Below are positions 45,541 to 55,213 of a stretch of 64,000 bases of DNA, piece by piece. The stretch comes from Oceanobacillus senegalensis (GTDB lineage: Bacteria; Bacillota; Bacilli; Bacillales; Amphibacillaceae). Numbering within the stretch: position 1 is the stretch's first letter; every line of letters starts with the position of its first letter. Location: the NCBI RefSeq assembly GCF_900176885.1, contig NZ_LT839648.1:1858116-1922115 (forward strand). The letters are read 5' to 3'. The notes below the pieces were generated by a model, which saw only the letters and a program-made list of their open reading frames with translations, made no database searches and was not told where the DNA came from. The position numbers and the translations under genes are program-made.

Positions 45541-46482
45541 CTAATTAAATATCGGTAAAGTTACTACAATCATCAATAAGAAAATAATTGTTAAGTAATT
45601 TAAAGAAAAAATGAATATTAGATTTGCCCATTTCAAATCATCTTTCATATAAAACCCCTTTATACCGATAATCAACCAAGCAATATTAAGCAATGTTGCT
45701 ATTGCGATAAATATAGTACCTAGAGATGCTAGAAAAAACGGTAATGGAAGTAGACAAGCAATGTATATCACAATTTGACGCTTTGTCATTTCAAATCCAT
45801 GTACAACGGGAAGCATTGGAACATCTGCCGCCCTATAATCTTCCACTTTTTTCATAGCCAATGATAGGAAATGCGGTGTTTGCCAAATGAACATAATCAA
45901 GAACATCATAGTCGGTACCAAATGATATTCTGGAGATATTGCCAACCAACCAATCAGTGGTGGCACCGCTCCCGAAAAACTTCCAACAATTGTATTTAAG
46001 GTGGTTTTTCTCTTTGACCATATAGTATATAACACAACATAAACAAACCAACCAAAAAATGCTGTCACTGTTGCTGCTACCGTTGTAAACAATAATAATA
46101 TAATACCAATAGTCGTAGTAAGTATTCCCATTGTTAAAACACTTTTACTGGAGAAGAACCCTGTTACAGTTGGTCGACTTTTCGTACGTGTCATTTTAGG
46201 ATCAATATCAACATCAAACCAGTTATTAATGATACAGCCTCCAGCAATAACTAAACCACTACCTATCAAAGTTAGGAGAATTACATCCCAATTAGATGAT
46301 AGAGTTGTACCAGTAAAATAAATTGCTAACCATAGTCCCGTGAAAGTAGTCATTAAGTTAGAGTTAACAATGCCAATTTTAATAAGTGCTTTTATCTCAG
46401 AGATAATCTTCTTGAATTTTTGTCTATTTGTAACTGTTGAATCATTTATTATTTCTGAATACGGCGTACTCGCTTTATTCAT
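45541..46482 (-). CDS. ctaB: Protoheme IX farnesyltransferase (heme O synthase)
   Basis: Adds a farnesyl group to heme B to make heme O. The UbiA-type protein has about nine helices and the prenyl-diphosphate motifs NNWFDVDIDPKMTRTKSRP and the later EDYRAADVPMLPVV. ATG at 46482 is chosen (AAGGGGG upstream); a TTG-initiated frame ten codons longer has no ribosome binding site. Length 313. Upstream of ctaC and divergent from ctaA, the conserved heme A arrangement. Confidence 0.95.
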   Translation of the reverse strand: MNKASTPYSEIINDSTVTNRQKFKKIISEIKALIKIGIVNSNLMTTFTGLWLAIYFTGTTLSSNWDVILLTLIGSGLVIAGGCIINNWFDVDIDPKMTRTKSRPTVTGFFSSKSVLTMGILTTTIGIILLLFTTVAATVTAFFGWFVYVVLYTIWSKRKTTLNTIVGSFSGAVPPLIGWLAISPEYHLVPTMMFLIMFIWQTPHFLSLAMKKVEDYRAADVPMLPVVHGFEMTKRQIVIYIACLLPLPFFLASLGTIFIAIATLLNIAWLIIGIKGFYMKDDLKWANLIFIFSLNYLTIIFLLMIVVTLPIFN

Positions 46483-46923
46483 ATCTCTATACCCCCTTTT
46501 ACACAATGTCAATGTTGTTAATATAATCTAGGAAATCATTAAAAAGGACACTAGTCAATAAATCATGATAAGAAATACATCTATTTAGACATATTGTATA
46601 TTATCTTAACACGGAGTACGCCTCTGAATTGTGACAAAAATTCGAATTTAAGCAGTTATTAAATCGAACAATTACCTAAAATGTATGTATTTTGGCTACT
46701 TTTCAGCATAGCTAGCATTTATTCCCTATACTATTTCTAGCAAACTACAAGCAATAATGCAAGGAGTTTTTACTTTTTAGAAGATGAAAATAATATTTAT
46801 CCATGTTACTATTTAATTATGCGGGCAATTTTTTGTTGGATTATTTTGCATACTAATATTATTATTAGTAAAAGTAAGTATAAATATATAATTTAAATAT
46901 AATAAAGTGAGGCATACATAACA
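46483..46923. other. ctaB-ctaA divergent regulatory interval
   Basis: A 441-bp AT-rich gap that must hold promoters for both directions. I see no open reading frame of interest and no unambiguous promoter. In B. subtilis the equivalent region is controlled by ResD, but I cannot identify a binding site here with confidence. Confidence 0.6.
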
Positions 46924-47880
46924 ATGATAAAAAAGCTTAAGTGGTTATCGATAGTAGCAACAGTTGGTATGCTGCTGATCCTATTAGGAGGAGCATTAGT
47001 AACAAAAACTGGTTCAGAAGATGGATGTGGTAATAGTTGGCCACTATGCGAAGGACAGCTTATCCCATCTGAATATACTTTTGAAATGGTTGTCGAATTA
47101 AGTCACCGCCTTGTTTCTGGTGTGGTCGGAATTGTAGTAGTTTTACTCGCAGTACTGGCTTGGAAAAATATTGGACATATACGCGAAGTGAAATTCCTTT
47201 CATTTGTCTCAGTCCTCGTATTAATCCTACAATCGCTAATTGGAGCAGGTGCAGTAATATGGGGACAATCAGATTTTATATTAGCAACACATTTTGGAAT
47301 ATCTTTAGTATCCTTTGCTACTGTATTTTTGCTGATGCTACTTATATTTGAAATAGATCAGAAATGGGATACACAGTCACTTTATATTAAAAAGAAACAT
47401 CGCATTGAGATTTATGCTTTATCCATTTATACACTTATAGTAGTGTATACCGGTGCACTTGTACGACATACAGAATCTAATTTAGTTTGTGGAGGGTGGC
47501 CATTATGTAATAATAACTCCGCTTTCTTAGATTATAATTTTCAGCAATGGATTCAAATGGGTCACCGTCTAGTTGCGGGAATTCTAATGATTTGGACCAT
47601 TCTTCTCTTTGTCAAAATGGTTAAACATTACCGTACAAATAAAGTAATGTTTTGGGGATGGACAATTACCCTGTCACTAATTATATTGCAAGTTTTCTTT
47701 GGAGCAATGATTATCTTCACTTTATTAAACCTAGGAATTGCACTTATGCATGCACTTGTTATTTCGTGTTACTTTGGTATGTTAAGTTATTTCATCTTAC
47801 TATCAACTCGTAGCGCTAAAATGGAAGAAGCGGAAATAACGAACCAAGAAAAACAAATTCAAACAGCCATTAAATTCTAG
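46924..47880 (+). CDS. ctaA: Heme A synthase
   Basis: Oxidises heme O to heme A for the aa3/caa3 oxidases. The 318-residue protein has eight helices in two homologous halves. The cysteine pairs of the Bacillus enzyme are present: GCGNSWPLCEG in the first half and VCGGWPLCNN in the second, with heme-ligand histidines in ELSHRLVSG, ATHFGISL, QMGHRLVAG and ALMHALVIS. Transcribed divergently from ctaB. Confidence 0.96.
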   Translation: MIKKLKWLSIVATVGMLLILLGGALVTKTGSEDGCGNSWPLCEGQLIPSEYTFEMVVELSHRLVSGVVGIVVVLLAVLAWKNIGHIREVKFLSFVSVLVLILQSLIGAGAVIWGQSDFILATHFGISLVSFATVFLLMLLIFEIDQKWDTQSLYIKKKHRIEIYALSIYTLIVVYTGALVRHTESNLVCGGWPLCNNNSAFLDYNFQQWIQMGHRLVAGILMIWTILLFVKMVKHYRTNKVMFWGWTITLSLIILQVFFGAMIIFTLLNLGIALMHALVISCYFGMLSYFILLSTRSAKMEEAEITNQEKQIQTAIKF

Positions 47881-47919
47881 ATCAAAGAGCAAATCATCAT
47901 TGATGGAGCCTAACTTCAG

Positions 47920-47959
47920 TCCCGTGGTACAAGTACTAATTTAGCTCCGTACTACGGGG
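47920..47959 (+). terminator. Hairpin downstream of ctaA
   Basis: CCCGTGGTAC pairs with GTACTACGGG (one G-U) around an 18-base loop. Flanking TTGATG/CATCAA can extend the pairing. There is no U-tract, so termination is uncertain; it lies in the convergent gap between ctaA and pyc. Confidence 0.5.
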
Positions 47960-48021
47960 AATCTCAAATTTCCCTCATCAACTTTACCCATGGGATGTCT
48001 TAATTATTTCTTAACGACGAA

Positions 48022-48060
48022 AAGAAAGGAAGCAATCTAACAGATTGCTTCCTTCTTATT
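48022..48060. terminator. Bidirectional terminator between ctaA and pyc
   Basis: Perfect 13-bp stem (AAGGAAGCAATCT with AGATTGCTTCCTT), three-base loop, T-rich tails on both strands. Serves pyc on the minus strand and ctaA on the plus strand. Confidence 0.85.
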
Positions 48061-48061
48061 T

Positions 48062-51000
48062 TTACTCAAATTCTATTAGTAAATCATCAACGTCAATGCT
48101 ATCGCCATTTTTGACATGTATTTCTTTTACAACACCTCTATAAGGAGCTTGAATTGTTGTTTCCATCTTCATTGCTTCTGTAGTTAATAGATAATCACCT
48201 TTATCAACATGATCACCTTTACTACAATTCACTTCAAGTACTGTTCCAGGCATGGTTGCACCAATTTGCTTATCATTCCCTTTGTCGACTTTCGATCTCG
48301 TTGCTACGGAACTTTGAATACTTTCATCTTTCACATTTACTTGACGTGGTTGACCATTTAACTCAAAGTAAATCGTTCTTGTCCCATCAGGCTTTGCCTC
48401 AGAAATGGATATCAATTTAACAAATAAGGTCTTCCCTTTTTCTATCTCTACTTCAATCTCTTCTCCTAGTTGCATTCCATAGAAAAATGTAGGAGTGTCT
48501 AAAACGGACATGTCACCATATTCTTCATGGAATTTTTGATAATCTAAAAATACTTTTGGATATAGTGCATGTGAAATAACATCAAAACTCGTTACTTGTC
48601 GATTTAATGACTTGAATAAATTATTTCTTAATTCTGTAAAGTCTACTGGTTCTAGTAATTCGCCAGGACGTACTTCAATTGCTTCTCTGCCCTTTAAGAT
48701 AATACGTTGAAGTTCTTTTGGAAAACCTTGATACGGCTGTCCAATAAAACCTTGTGCAAATTCAATTACAGATTCAGGGAAATCAATCGATTCTCCTCGT
48801 TCATAGATATCGTCCTCTGTTAAGTTATTTTGCACCATAAATAATGCCATATCACCGATTACTTTTGATGATGGTGTAACTTTTACAATATCCCCAAACA
48901 TATCATTTACTTGGCGGAACATTGCTTTAACTTCATCCCAGCGATTTCCTAATCCAACTGCTTTTGCCTGTTGCTGTAGGTTACTATATTGACCACCAGG
49001 CATTTCGTGGAAGTAAATTTCTGTATGCGGAGATTTCATTCCACTTTCGAAATCAGTATAGTATTCACGCACACCTTCCCAATATGCTGAAAGTTTTTCA
49101 TAGTTCTCAATATTTACTTTCGGTTGTCGTTCTGCACCTTCTAGAGCATGGTAAAGTGTTTGCGCACTTGGCTGCGACGTATGACCTGCCATTGAACCGC
49201 TTGCAACATCTACTACATCAACACCGGCGTCAATCGCTCTTGCATACGTAAATATACCATTTCCACTCGTATCATGTGTATGAAGGTGGATAGGAATATC
49301 AATAGATTCTTTTAATGTAGAAATTAATTGATAAGCAGCCTCCGGTTTTAATAAACCAGCCATATCTTTGATTCCAAGAATATGTGCACCAGATGCTTCT
49401 AACTCTTTTGCCATTTCTTTATAATATGCTAAATCATATTTTGTACGGCCTTTATCTAAAATATCACCAGTATAGCATAAGGTTGCTTCTGCAATCTTGT
49501 TATTTTCTCGAACAGACTCGATTGCTAATCTCATACCTGTAATCCAATTCAGACTATCGAAAATTCGGAAAACATCAATTCCAGCAGTAGAGCTTTTCTC
49601 AACAAACTCACGAATTACATTGTCCGGATAGTTTTTATAACCTACTGCGTTACTAGCTCTTAATAACATTTGGAATAGCACATTCGGCATTTTCTCGCGT
49701 AATTTTAGAAGTCTTTGCCAAGGGTCTTCTTTCAAGAACCGGTAGGAAACATCGAAAGTTGCTCCCCCCCACATCTCAACGGAGAATAAATTCGGTAATA
49801 GTTTTGCGGTTGGTTCTGCGATTTGAAGTAAATCTTTAGAACGTACCCTTGTTGCTAATAGCGACTGATGTGCATCCCGGAATGTTGTATCAGTAAGTAA
49901 TACTTCCTTCTGACCTTTTAGCCAATTAGCTAAGCCTTCAGGACCCTCTTCATCTAAAATCTGTTTTGTTCCTCGAGGGAATTCCTCAATATTACTAACC
50001 TTTGGTATTTTTAGATTAGAAAAATCAGGCTTACCTTTTTTATCCATACCCTGCATACCATTAACAGTTGTATGACCAATATATTTAAGCATTTTCGTAC
50101 CACGGTCTTTACGTTTAGGGAAAACGAATAATTCAGGTGTTTTATCAATGAAAGTTGTATCATAATTGCCTGATAAGAATTGTTCGTGCATCATTACATT
50201 TTCTAAGAAATGAATGTTTGTCTTAATACCTCTAATTCGAAATTCCTTCAAATTTCGCACCATTTTATGTGCAGCTTGCTCAAATGTCAATGCATGCGTA
50301 GACACTTTAACTAAAAGTGAGTCATAGTATGGTGATATAACGGCACCCTGATAAGCGTTACCAGCATCAAGCCGTACTCCAAATCCACCACCGGAACGAT
50401 ATGCCATGATTTTTCCAGTATCAGGCATAAAATTATTTAATGGATCTTCCGTAGTAATACGAGATTGGATTGCGTATCCATTCGTTCTTATTTCTTGTTG
50501 TTCTGGAATTCCAATTTCCTTACTATTTAATTCATAACCTTGCGCAACTTTCACTTGTGTTTGTACAACGTCTATACCTGTCACCATTTCAGTAATAGTA
50601 TGTTCAACTTGTACACGTGGATTAACTTCTATAAAGTAAAATTCATCATTCGTTACAAGAAATTCTACAGTACCTGCATTAATATATTGTACATTTTCAG
50701 CCAATCGAACTGCAGCCTCACATATTTCCATACGAAGACTTTCTGATAAAGATAAGCTTGGTGCCACTTCAATTACTTTTTGATGTCGACGCTGTACAGA
50801 GCAATCACGTTCATACAAATGAACAATATTACCATGTTGATCTCCTATAATTTGCACTTCAATATGCTTCGGATTTTCAACTAGCTTCTCAACATATATT
50901 TCATCATTACCGAATGCAGCTTTTGCCTCTGATTTTGCACGTTCATATGCTTCTTCCACATTTCTTTCATTGCGAACTATTCGCATACCACGTCCTCCAC

Positions 51001-51505
51001 CACCAAGTGAGGCTTTAATGATAATTGGATAACCATGTTTTGATCCAAAATCAATGACTTCCTCAACACTTTCTACTGGACCATCACTACCTGGAATAAC
51101 AGGTAATCCTGCATTTACAGCTTGCTCTCTAGCTTTAACCTTGTCACCGAACATACTAAGATGTTCACTAGTTGGTCCTATAAATATTAAACCTTCCTCT
51201 TCACAACGCCTTGCAAATTCGATATTCTCTGAAAGGAAACCATAGCCAGGGTGAATAGCATCCACATCCACTTTTTTCGCTAATTCAATGATACCTTCAA
51301 TATCAAGATAAGCATCAATTGGCTTTTTACCTTCGCCGATAAGATAAGCTTCATCAGCTTTGAAACGATGGTATGACCCTGAATCCTCCTTTGAATAAAT
51401 AGCTACTGTGCGAATATTCATTTCGGTACAAGCCCGAAACACTCGAATTGCAATTTCCCCACGATTTGCAACTAGTACTTTGTTGATTCGTTTGATTTCC
51501 GCCAT
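48062..51505 (-). CDS. pyc: Pyruvate carboxylase
   Basis: Biotin enzyme that carboxylates pyruvate to oxaloacetate (anaplerosis). The 1147-residue protein has the ATP-grasp biotin carboxylase domain (INKVLVANRGEIAIRVFRAC, about 5-455), the carboxyltransferase barrel (LLTDTTFRDAHQSLLATRVR, about 530-800), the allosteric linker and a C-terminal biotinyl domain with EAMKMET (biotin Lys1113). ATG at 51505 is chosen because TAGGAGGA precedes it; the frame runs 28 codons further with none. It follows ftsW by 16 bp and is probably co-transcribed with it. Confidence 0.97.
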   Translation of the reverse strand: MAEIKRINKVLVANRGEIAIRVFRACTEMNIRTVAIYSKEDSGSYHRFKADEAYLIGEGKKPIDAYLDIEGIIELAKKVDVDAIHPGYGFLSENIEFARRCEEEGLIFIGPTSEHLSMFGDKVKAREQAVNAGLPVIPGSDGPVESVEEVIDFGSKHGYPIIIKASLGGGGRGMRIVRNERNVEEAYERAKSEAKAAFGNDEIYVEKLVENPKHIEVQIIGDQHGNIVHLYERDCSVQRRHQKVIEVAPSLSLSESLRMEICEAAVRLAENVQYINAGTVEFLVTNDEFYFIEVNPRVQVEHTITEMVTGIDVVQTQVKVAQGYELNSKEIGIPEQQEIRTNGYAIQSRITTEDPLNNFMPDTGKIMAYRSGGGFGVRLDAGNAYQGAVISPYYDSLLVKVSTHALTFEQAAHKMVRNLKEFRIRGIKTNIHFLENVMMHEQFLSGNYDTTFIDKTPELFVFPKRKDRGTKMLKYIGHTTVNGMQGMDKKGKPDFSNLKIPKVSNIEEFPRGTKQILDEEGPEGLANWLKGQKEVLLTDTTFRDAHQSLLATRVRSKDLLQIAEPTAKLLPNLFSVEMWGGATFDVSYRFLKEDPWQRLLKLREKMPNVLFQMLLRASNAVGYKNYPDNVIREFVEKSSTAGIDVFRIFDSLNWITGMRLAIESVRENNKIAEATLCYTGDILDKGRTKYDLAYYKEMAKELEASGAHILGIKDMAGLLKPEAAYQLISTLKESIDIPIHLHTHDTSGNGIFTYARAIDAGVDVVDVASGSMAGHTSQPSAQTLYHALEGAERQPKVNIENYEKLSAYWEGVREYYTDFESGMKSPHTEIYFHEMPGGQYSNLQQQAKAVGLGNRWDEVKAMFRQVNDMFGDIVKVTPSSKVIGDMALFMVQNNLTEDDIYERGESIDFPESVIEFAQGFIGQPYQGFPKELQRIILKGREAIEVRPGELLEPVDFTELRNNLFKSLNRQVTSFDVISHALYPKVFLDYQKFHEEYGDMSVLDTPTFFYGMQLGEEIEVEIEKGKTLFVKLISISEAKPDGTRTIYFELNGQPRQVNVKDESIQSSVATRSKVDKGNDKQIGATMPGTVLEVNCSKGDHVDKGDYLLTTEAMKMETTIQAPYRGVVKEIHVKNGDSIDVDDLLIEFE

Positions 51506-51521
51506 GTTACTCCTCCTATTT

Positions 51522-52646
51522 CTACTTTGTAGATTCATTCTCTTTTTTCTTAGTATGCATTGCAATATTATTAAGAATGCCCATTGCAATGAGCATTACT
51601 AATAATGAAGATCCTCCATAACTAACAAAAGGTAAAGGTACACCTGTTATTGGTAAAAGCCCACTAATAGATCCTAAATTAATAAAGGATTGGATACCTA
51701 CCATGGAGGATATACCAATTGCAAGTAATGACCCAAAACTATCATCACATTTTCTAGAGATAAAAATCCCCCGTAAAACGATAATAGCTAGCATTCCAAT
51801 TACAATGACTACCCCCATAAGACCTAATTCCTCAGCTATGATAGCCATGATAAAATCAGTATGTGCTTCCATTAAATACCCAAGTTTTTGAACACTTTGC
51901 CCAAGTCCTTCCCCTGTTAAACCACCCACCCCAATTGCTAAATAGGATTGTATCAAATGATAACCATCTGTATCGGGAGTTTCAAACGGTTGATATGCTC
52001 CTGTAAACCTTGACAGCCTTTCTTCCGTTACCATAAACGGTGCAGCTAAAAGAATTAGCACAATGCCAATACCAATTAGCAAAGACAGATGTTTTAATTT
52101 AATACCTGAGCTAAAAATAACAGAACAGGCAATTAGAAAAATAATAGCAGCTGTTCCAATATCTGGTTGTAATACAATTAGACTTAGAATAATCCCTGTC
52201 ATGACTAATGGAGGCAATACCCCACGAGCAAATTCGTTCAAGTATGCCTGTTTTTTAGAATAAACAGACGAAAGGTACATAATTAAAGCTAGTTTTGCAA
52301 ACTCAGAGGGTTGCATGCTTAACGGGCCGATATTATACCAGGATTTTGCATTATTAACCTCATTCCCGAACGGAAATAATCCTAATAAAAGTATAATCAC
52401 TGCCAAAACGATTACTTTCATTAATTTCTGATATTTTTTATAAGGAAAGATGGATGTAAATATAAATCCTATCAAACCTATGGCAAACCAAATAGATTGC
52501 CTTACGAGATAGTGAGTAGCTTCATTTCCTTCCACTACTGCTGTTACCATGCTAGCACTATATATCATGAGTGTTCCAAAAGCTGTTAATAGAATGGGGG
52601 TTATGATTAGTGTGTAATCATAATGTTTTAATCTCTGAATCATCAT
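51522..52646 (-). CDS. ftsW: SEDS-family septal peptidoglycan polymerase FtsW (YlaO)
   Basis: Septal glycosyltransferase, partner of PBP2b. The 374-residue protein has about ten helices with SEDS motifs QPSEFAKLALIMYLS, LQPDIGTAAIIF, AIGVGGLTGEGLG and LPFVSYGGSSLLV. It is separate from the dcw copy (spoVE), and the position next to pyc matches B. subtilis ftsW. Two adjacent ATG codons exist; GGGAG fits the second (52643) slightly better by spacing. Confidence 0.93.
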   Translation of the reverse strand: MMIQRLKHYDYTLIITPILLTAFGTLMIYSASMVTAVVEGNEATHYLVRQSIWFAIGLIGFIFTSIFPYKKYQKLMKVIVLAVIILLLGLFPFGNEVNNAKSWYNIGPLSMQPSEFAKLALIMYLSSVYSKKQAYLNEFARGVLPPLVMTGIILSLIVLQPDIGTAAIIFLIACSVIFSSGIKLKHLSLLIGIGIVLILLAAPFMVTEERLSRFTGAYQPFETPDTDGYHLIQSYLAIGVGGLTGEGLGQSVQKLGYLMEAHTDFIMAIIAEELGLMGVVIVIGMLAIIVLRGIFISRKCDDSFGSLLAIGISSMVGIQSFINLGSISGLLPITGVPLPFVSYGGSSLLVMLIAMGILNNIAMHTKKKENESTK

Positions 52647-52791
52647 ACTACTCCCTACTAAATATGTATTCTATTTAAATAGCAGCAGATGAAAATAGAA
52701 ATATTTCTAATAGTTTACCATAATTGCACCAATTTTGTAAATTCTATTAAATATTTTCTAGTTTATCTACAACTACTATTCATTAAAACAA

Positions 52792-52829
52792 AAAAACCTT
52801 GCCAATTTCTATATTCAGGCAAAGTTTTT
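52792..52829 (-). terminator. Intrinsic terminator of ylaN
   Basis: On the minus strand AAAAACTTTGCC pairs with GGCAAGGTTTTT around a loop of about 14 bases and is followed by U. It lies 31 bases past the ylaN stop. Confidence 0.75.
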
Positions 52830-52859
52830 GCATAATCTTGCATCCTGTTGAGGGAACTA

Positions 52860-53141
52860 CTACGCATTTTTTTGAGAAGCTTCGTGAAGAATATTAAGCT
52901 TCTTTTCAAGATTTTCCAGAAGCTCTTTACCTTCTTCCTCCGTAATTAAACTCAAACGAACTGCAAAATCTATTTCCCTAGATAAGCCAAACATTTGTGT
53001 ATCCAGTACATCTTCATATACAGGGCATTGTGGCATCGTTAAATTTTCTATTTGAACCTCTATCAGTCTTAGGATTTTTTCCGCGTCAGCCTTCAGAAGA
53101 GCGTGGGCTTTATCACGATGGTTCACAGTTACCTCAGGCAT
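52860..53141 (-). CDS. ylaN: YlaN, iron-responsive regulator (UPF0358)
   Basis: A 93-residue helical protein, essential in B. subtilis under iron limitation and reported in Firmicutes to bind Fur and iron. [40 protein letters not shown] and [14 protein letters not shown] are strongly conserved. The ATG at 53141 is preferred to the adjacent TTG; GGAGGGG lies upstream. Separated from ftsW by its own terminator. Confidence 0.93.
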   Translation of the reverse strand: MPEVTVNHRDKAHALLKADAEKILRLIEVQIENLTMPQCPVYEDVLDTQMFGLSREIDFAVRLSLITEEEGKELLENLEKKLNILHEASQKNA

Positions 53142-53350
53142 CAAATATATCCCCTCCGCTTAAAAGACTTTCCTTATATTATACTATATTATCGTTAGCA
53201 CTTAAAAAATGCAAATATAATTAAATCAACTTTTATAATGAAATATTTAATATGTAATGAAATATTTCATTATTTTTGCTATCCTAATTAAAGGTTACAT
53301 TATTTCAAGTTCTTTAAATAAGTGATAGATACATGAGGGGGAAATTAATA

Positions 53351-53842
53351 ATGATATTACCTATAGTTGGTAACGTTTCCTATAGCATTACATTGGATCC
53401 AACCGTTTGGATTTTTGATGACAGAAAGATTCTGTTAGAAGAAGCGTTTACGACAGGCCAGGAAACTAAAAAAGAAAACAAACTGGAAAAAGCAGCTGAG
53501 AGATTCAATAATGAGGTTGTTGGACAATATTCAAAACCACCAGTTAATAGAAGCATATCAAAAATGGAAGGAAAAGAATTTCTAAAAAATTCTTATGTTA
53601 TGCCCATTAAAGATTTTATTCGAAATGCAGAAATCAAATCGACTGCTAAGCATGCAATATTAAAAGTAGAAAACGATAAAAGTAATATTCAAATTTCACT
53701 AGAAGAATTAGAAAATGGTTATTTGCAATTTTCTAGAGACGGAAAACCACTTAAAGATGATGGACCTGTTTATTTTTATTATAATGATGGTTCAAACAAA
53801 GATAACCCAATTAAAAACATTAAAAAAATAGAAATTAATTAA
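53351..53842 (+). CDS. Conserved protein at the ylaL position
   Basis: A 163-residue soluble protein that opens MILPIVGNVSYSITLDPTVWIFDDRKI, with a charged middle and a C-terminal half that could be beta-rich (HAILKVENDKSNIQISLEE). I do not recognise a catalytic motif. Its place between ylaN and ylaJ matches ylaL of B. subtilis, but phoH (ylaK) and the glutaminase gene found there are absent. Start: GAGGGGG precedes the ATG at 53351; the earlier ATG lies inside that ribosome binding site. A strong terminator follows. Confidence 0.7.
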   Translation: MILPIVGNVSYSITLDPTVWIFDDRKILLEEAFTTGQETKKENKLEKAAERFNNEVVGQYSKPPVNRSISKMEGKEFLKNSYVMPIKDFIRNAEIKSTAKHAILKVENDKSNIQISLEELENGYLQFSRDGKPLKDDGPVYFYYNDGSNKDNPIKNIKKIEIN

Positions 53843-53852
53843 CATCATATAT

Positions 53853-53887
53853 AAAAAAGCTGTCACGTATATAGTGGCAGCTTTTTT
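53853..53887 (+). terminator. Terminator after the ylaL-like gene
   Basis: AAAAAAGCTGTCAC pairs with GTGGCAGCTTTTTT (one G-U) around a seven-base loop and is followed by poly-T. Confidence 0.85.
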
Positions 53888-53962
53888 ATATAGCTTTTGT
53901 ATAATTTATCCCATTCTATCCAAAATAAATGTACGAGCAGTTATATAGGAGGGATGATATAC

Positions 53963-54562
53963 ATGAATTTACGAGTTAGTTTACTCTTACTTGTTTCGCT
54001 TTTTCTGATAACCGCATGTGCTCAAGAGGATGAAAAATCTTTAGAATCCCAGCAAACAAATGATCAATTCATTCAGGTTAAAAATTCGGATTCTAGTGAG
54101 TTACCAGAGTTAACCAATAGTGAAATTGCTGCACACTTAGCGAATGTTGCTAGTGATGTGCCTGATGTTAATGACGCCGAAGCCATAGTAGCAGGTCCAT
54201 ATACCGTTGTTGGTATTGACGTTGATAAAGATTTAGATCGTTCACGTGTTGGAACTATAAAATACACTGTACTAGAAGCACTGTACCATGATCCATATGG
54301 AAAAACAGCAGTTGTTGTAGCTGATGGAGATGTCACAGAAAGAATTAGAGGTATGGCTGAAAAAATAGAACAAGGACAGCCTGTCCAAGGGTTTGTAGAT
54401 GAACTTTCTGCTATCGTTGGCAGATACATGCCTGATTTCCCTATTCAAAATAAATTACCGGAGCAACAAGACCAAAATAAGAAAACAATTCCTGAGGAGA
54501 AGAAAAAGGATTTAGAAGAAATTGAAAAAGAGCAATCCAACCATCGTATTAATGAGGAATAA
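53963..54562 (+). CDS. ylaJ: Spore lipoprotein YlaJ (YhcN/YlaJ family)
   Basis: Sporulation lipoprotein; in B. subtilis a forespore sigma-G product involved in germination. The signal peptide ends in a lipobox LFLITAC, followed by a polar linker and the YhcN/YlaJ domain (IAAHLANVASDVPDVNDAEA, VVGIDVDKDLDRSRVGTIKY, VVADGDVTERIRGMAEKI). The C-terminus is Glu/Lys-rich. ATG at 53963 follows AGGAGGG; 200 residues. A perfect sigma-G -10 element CATTCTA is at 53912-53918, but its -35 is weak. Confidence 0.9.
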   Translation: MNLRVSLLLLVSLFLITACAQEDEKSLESQQTNDQFIQVKNSDSSELPELTNSEIAAHLANVASDVPDVNDAEAIVAGPYTVVGIDVDKDLDRSRVGTIKYTVLEALYHDPYGKTAVVVADGDVTERIRGMAEKIEQGQPVQGFVDELSAIVGRYMPDFPIQNKLPEQQDQNKKTIPEEKKKDLEEIEKEQSNHRINEE

Positions 54563-54625
54563 CTACCGTTATAATAACACAAGGTTAAGATCTGTTAGTG
54601 TAAAATAATATATCTCCTATTAATG

Positions 54626-54650
54626 AAGAGCGAATAGTCGCTCTTTTTTT
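54626..54650 (+). terminator. Intrinsic terminator of ylaJ
   Basis: Perfect 8-bp stem AAGAGCGA/TCGCTCTT with a four-base loop, followed by seven T. Confidence 0.85.
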
Positions 54651-54735
54651 CTTCTTCACACCTTATTCGTATCTAATCAGATAAAAATCTATGTTATACT
54701 ATAAGGGTAGGTAGTAGAAATTTGGGGTGAAATCT

Positions 54736-54939
54736 ATGCAAGTGAAATGCACACTATGTGACCGGATCGATTCCTTAATGGATAATTCTTTTCAAGCAAA
54801 GAAATTAAGAAATAGAAGAAGATATATGTATTTATGCGACAATTGTTACGAACGAATTGATAATAAAACAAAACAGCGTCATGCAACAGGAAAATTTCGT
54901 CTATATAAAGAAAAGAAACGTGAAGATGATTTTATCTAA
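54736..54939 (+). CDS. ylaI: DUF2197 zinc-ribbon-like protein YlaI
   Basis: A 67-residue protein with two CxxC pairs (CTLCDR and CDNCYE), suggesting a small zinc-binding fold; function unknown. LRNRRRYMYLCDNCYERI and ATGKFRLY match YlaI. ATG at 54736 is chosen because GGGGTGA lies five bases upstream; the frame extends to a GTG inside that site. Confidence 0.9.
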   Translation: MQVKCTLCDRIDSLMDNSFQAKKLRNRRRYMYLCDNCYERIDNKTKQRHATGKFRLYKEKKREDDFI

Positions 54940-55171
54940 GGCGTTTTTCTTTCGTTTTATGAAAATTGGTGCGTTATAATCGTAACGGTAATACGCGATA
55001 CTTTCCAACGGCGGCTGGTGATTCCTCTCTTTCATTCAAAATTAGCGTGTATTTCCCCCGTTAATTTTGAACGTTACTTTTTTTTCTAAAATTTTAAGGT
55101 TTAGGACTGGTCGAATCGGAAATCAACGCATACGAATGAATGCATATCATCTATATATGAAAAAACTTATT
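54940..55171. other. Interval after ylaI with paired segments
   Basis: No gene is seen. TTCAAAATTA (55035-55044) pairs with TAATTTTGAA (55062-55071). Outside it GTAACG (54981-54986) can pair with CGTTAC ahead of an eight-T run. This could be the ylaI terminator or part of a larger RNA element. Confidence 0.45.
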
Positions 55172-55213
55172 CCATAACAAAAAAACGCCAATAAAGGCGT
55201 TTTTTTGTTATGG
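55172..55213 (-). terminator. Terminator overlapping the ylaH stop codon
   Basis: Perfect 18-bp stem (CCATAACAAAAAAACGCC and complement) with a six-base loop. The ylaH TAA lies within the stem and poly-U lies within the distal arm. Confidence 0.8.

Noticed and set aside
51505..51589. 28-residue N-terminal extension of pyruvate carboxylase
   Set aside because: It overlaps the end of ftsW, and a strong AGGAGGA site lies before the internal ATG.
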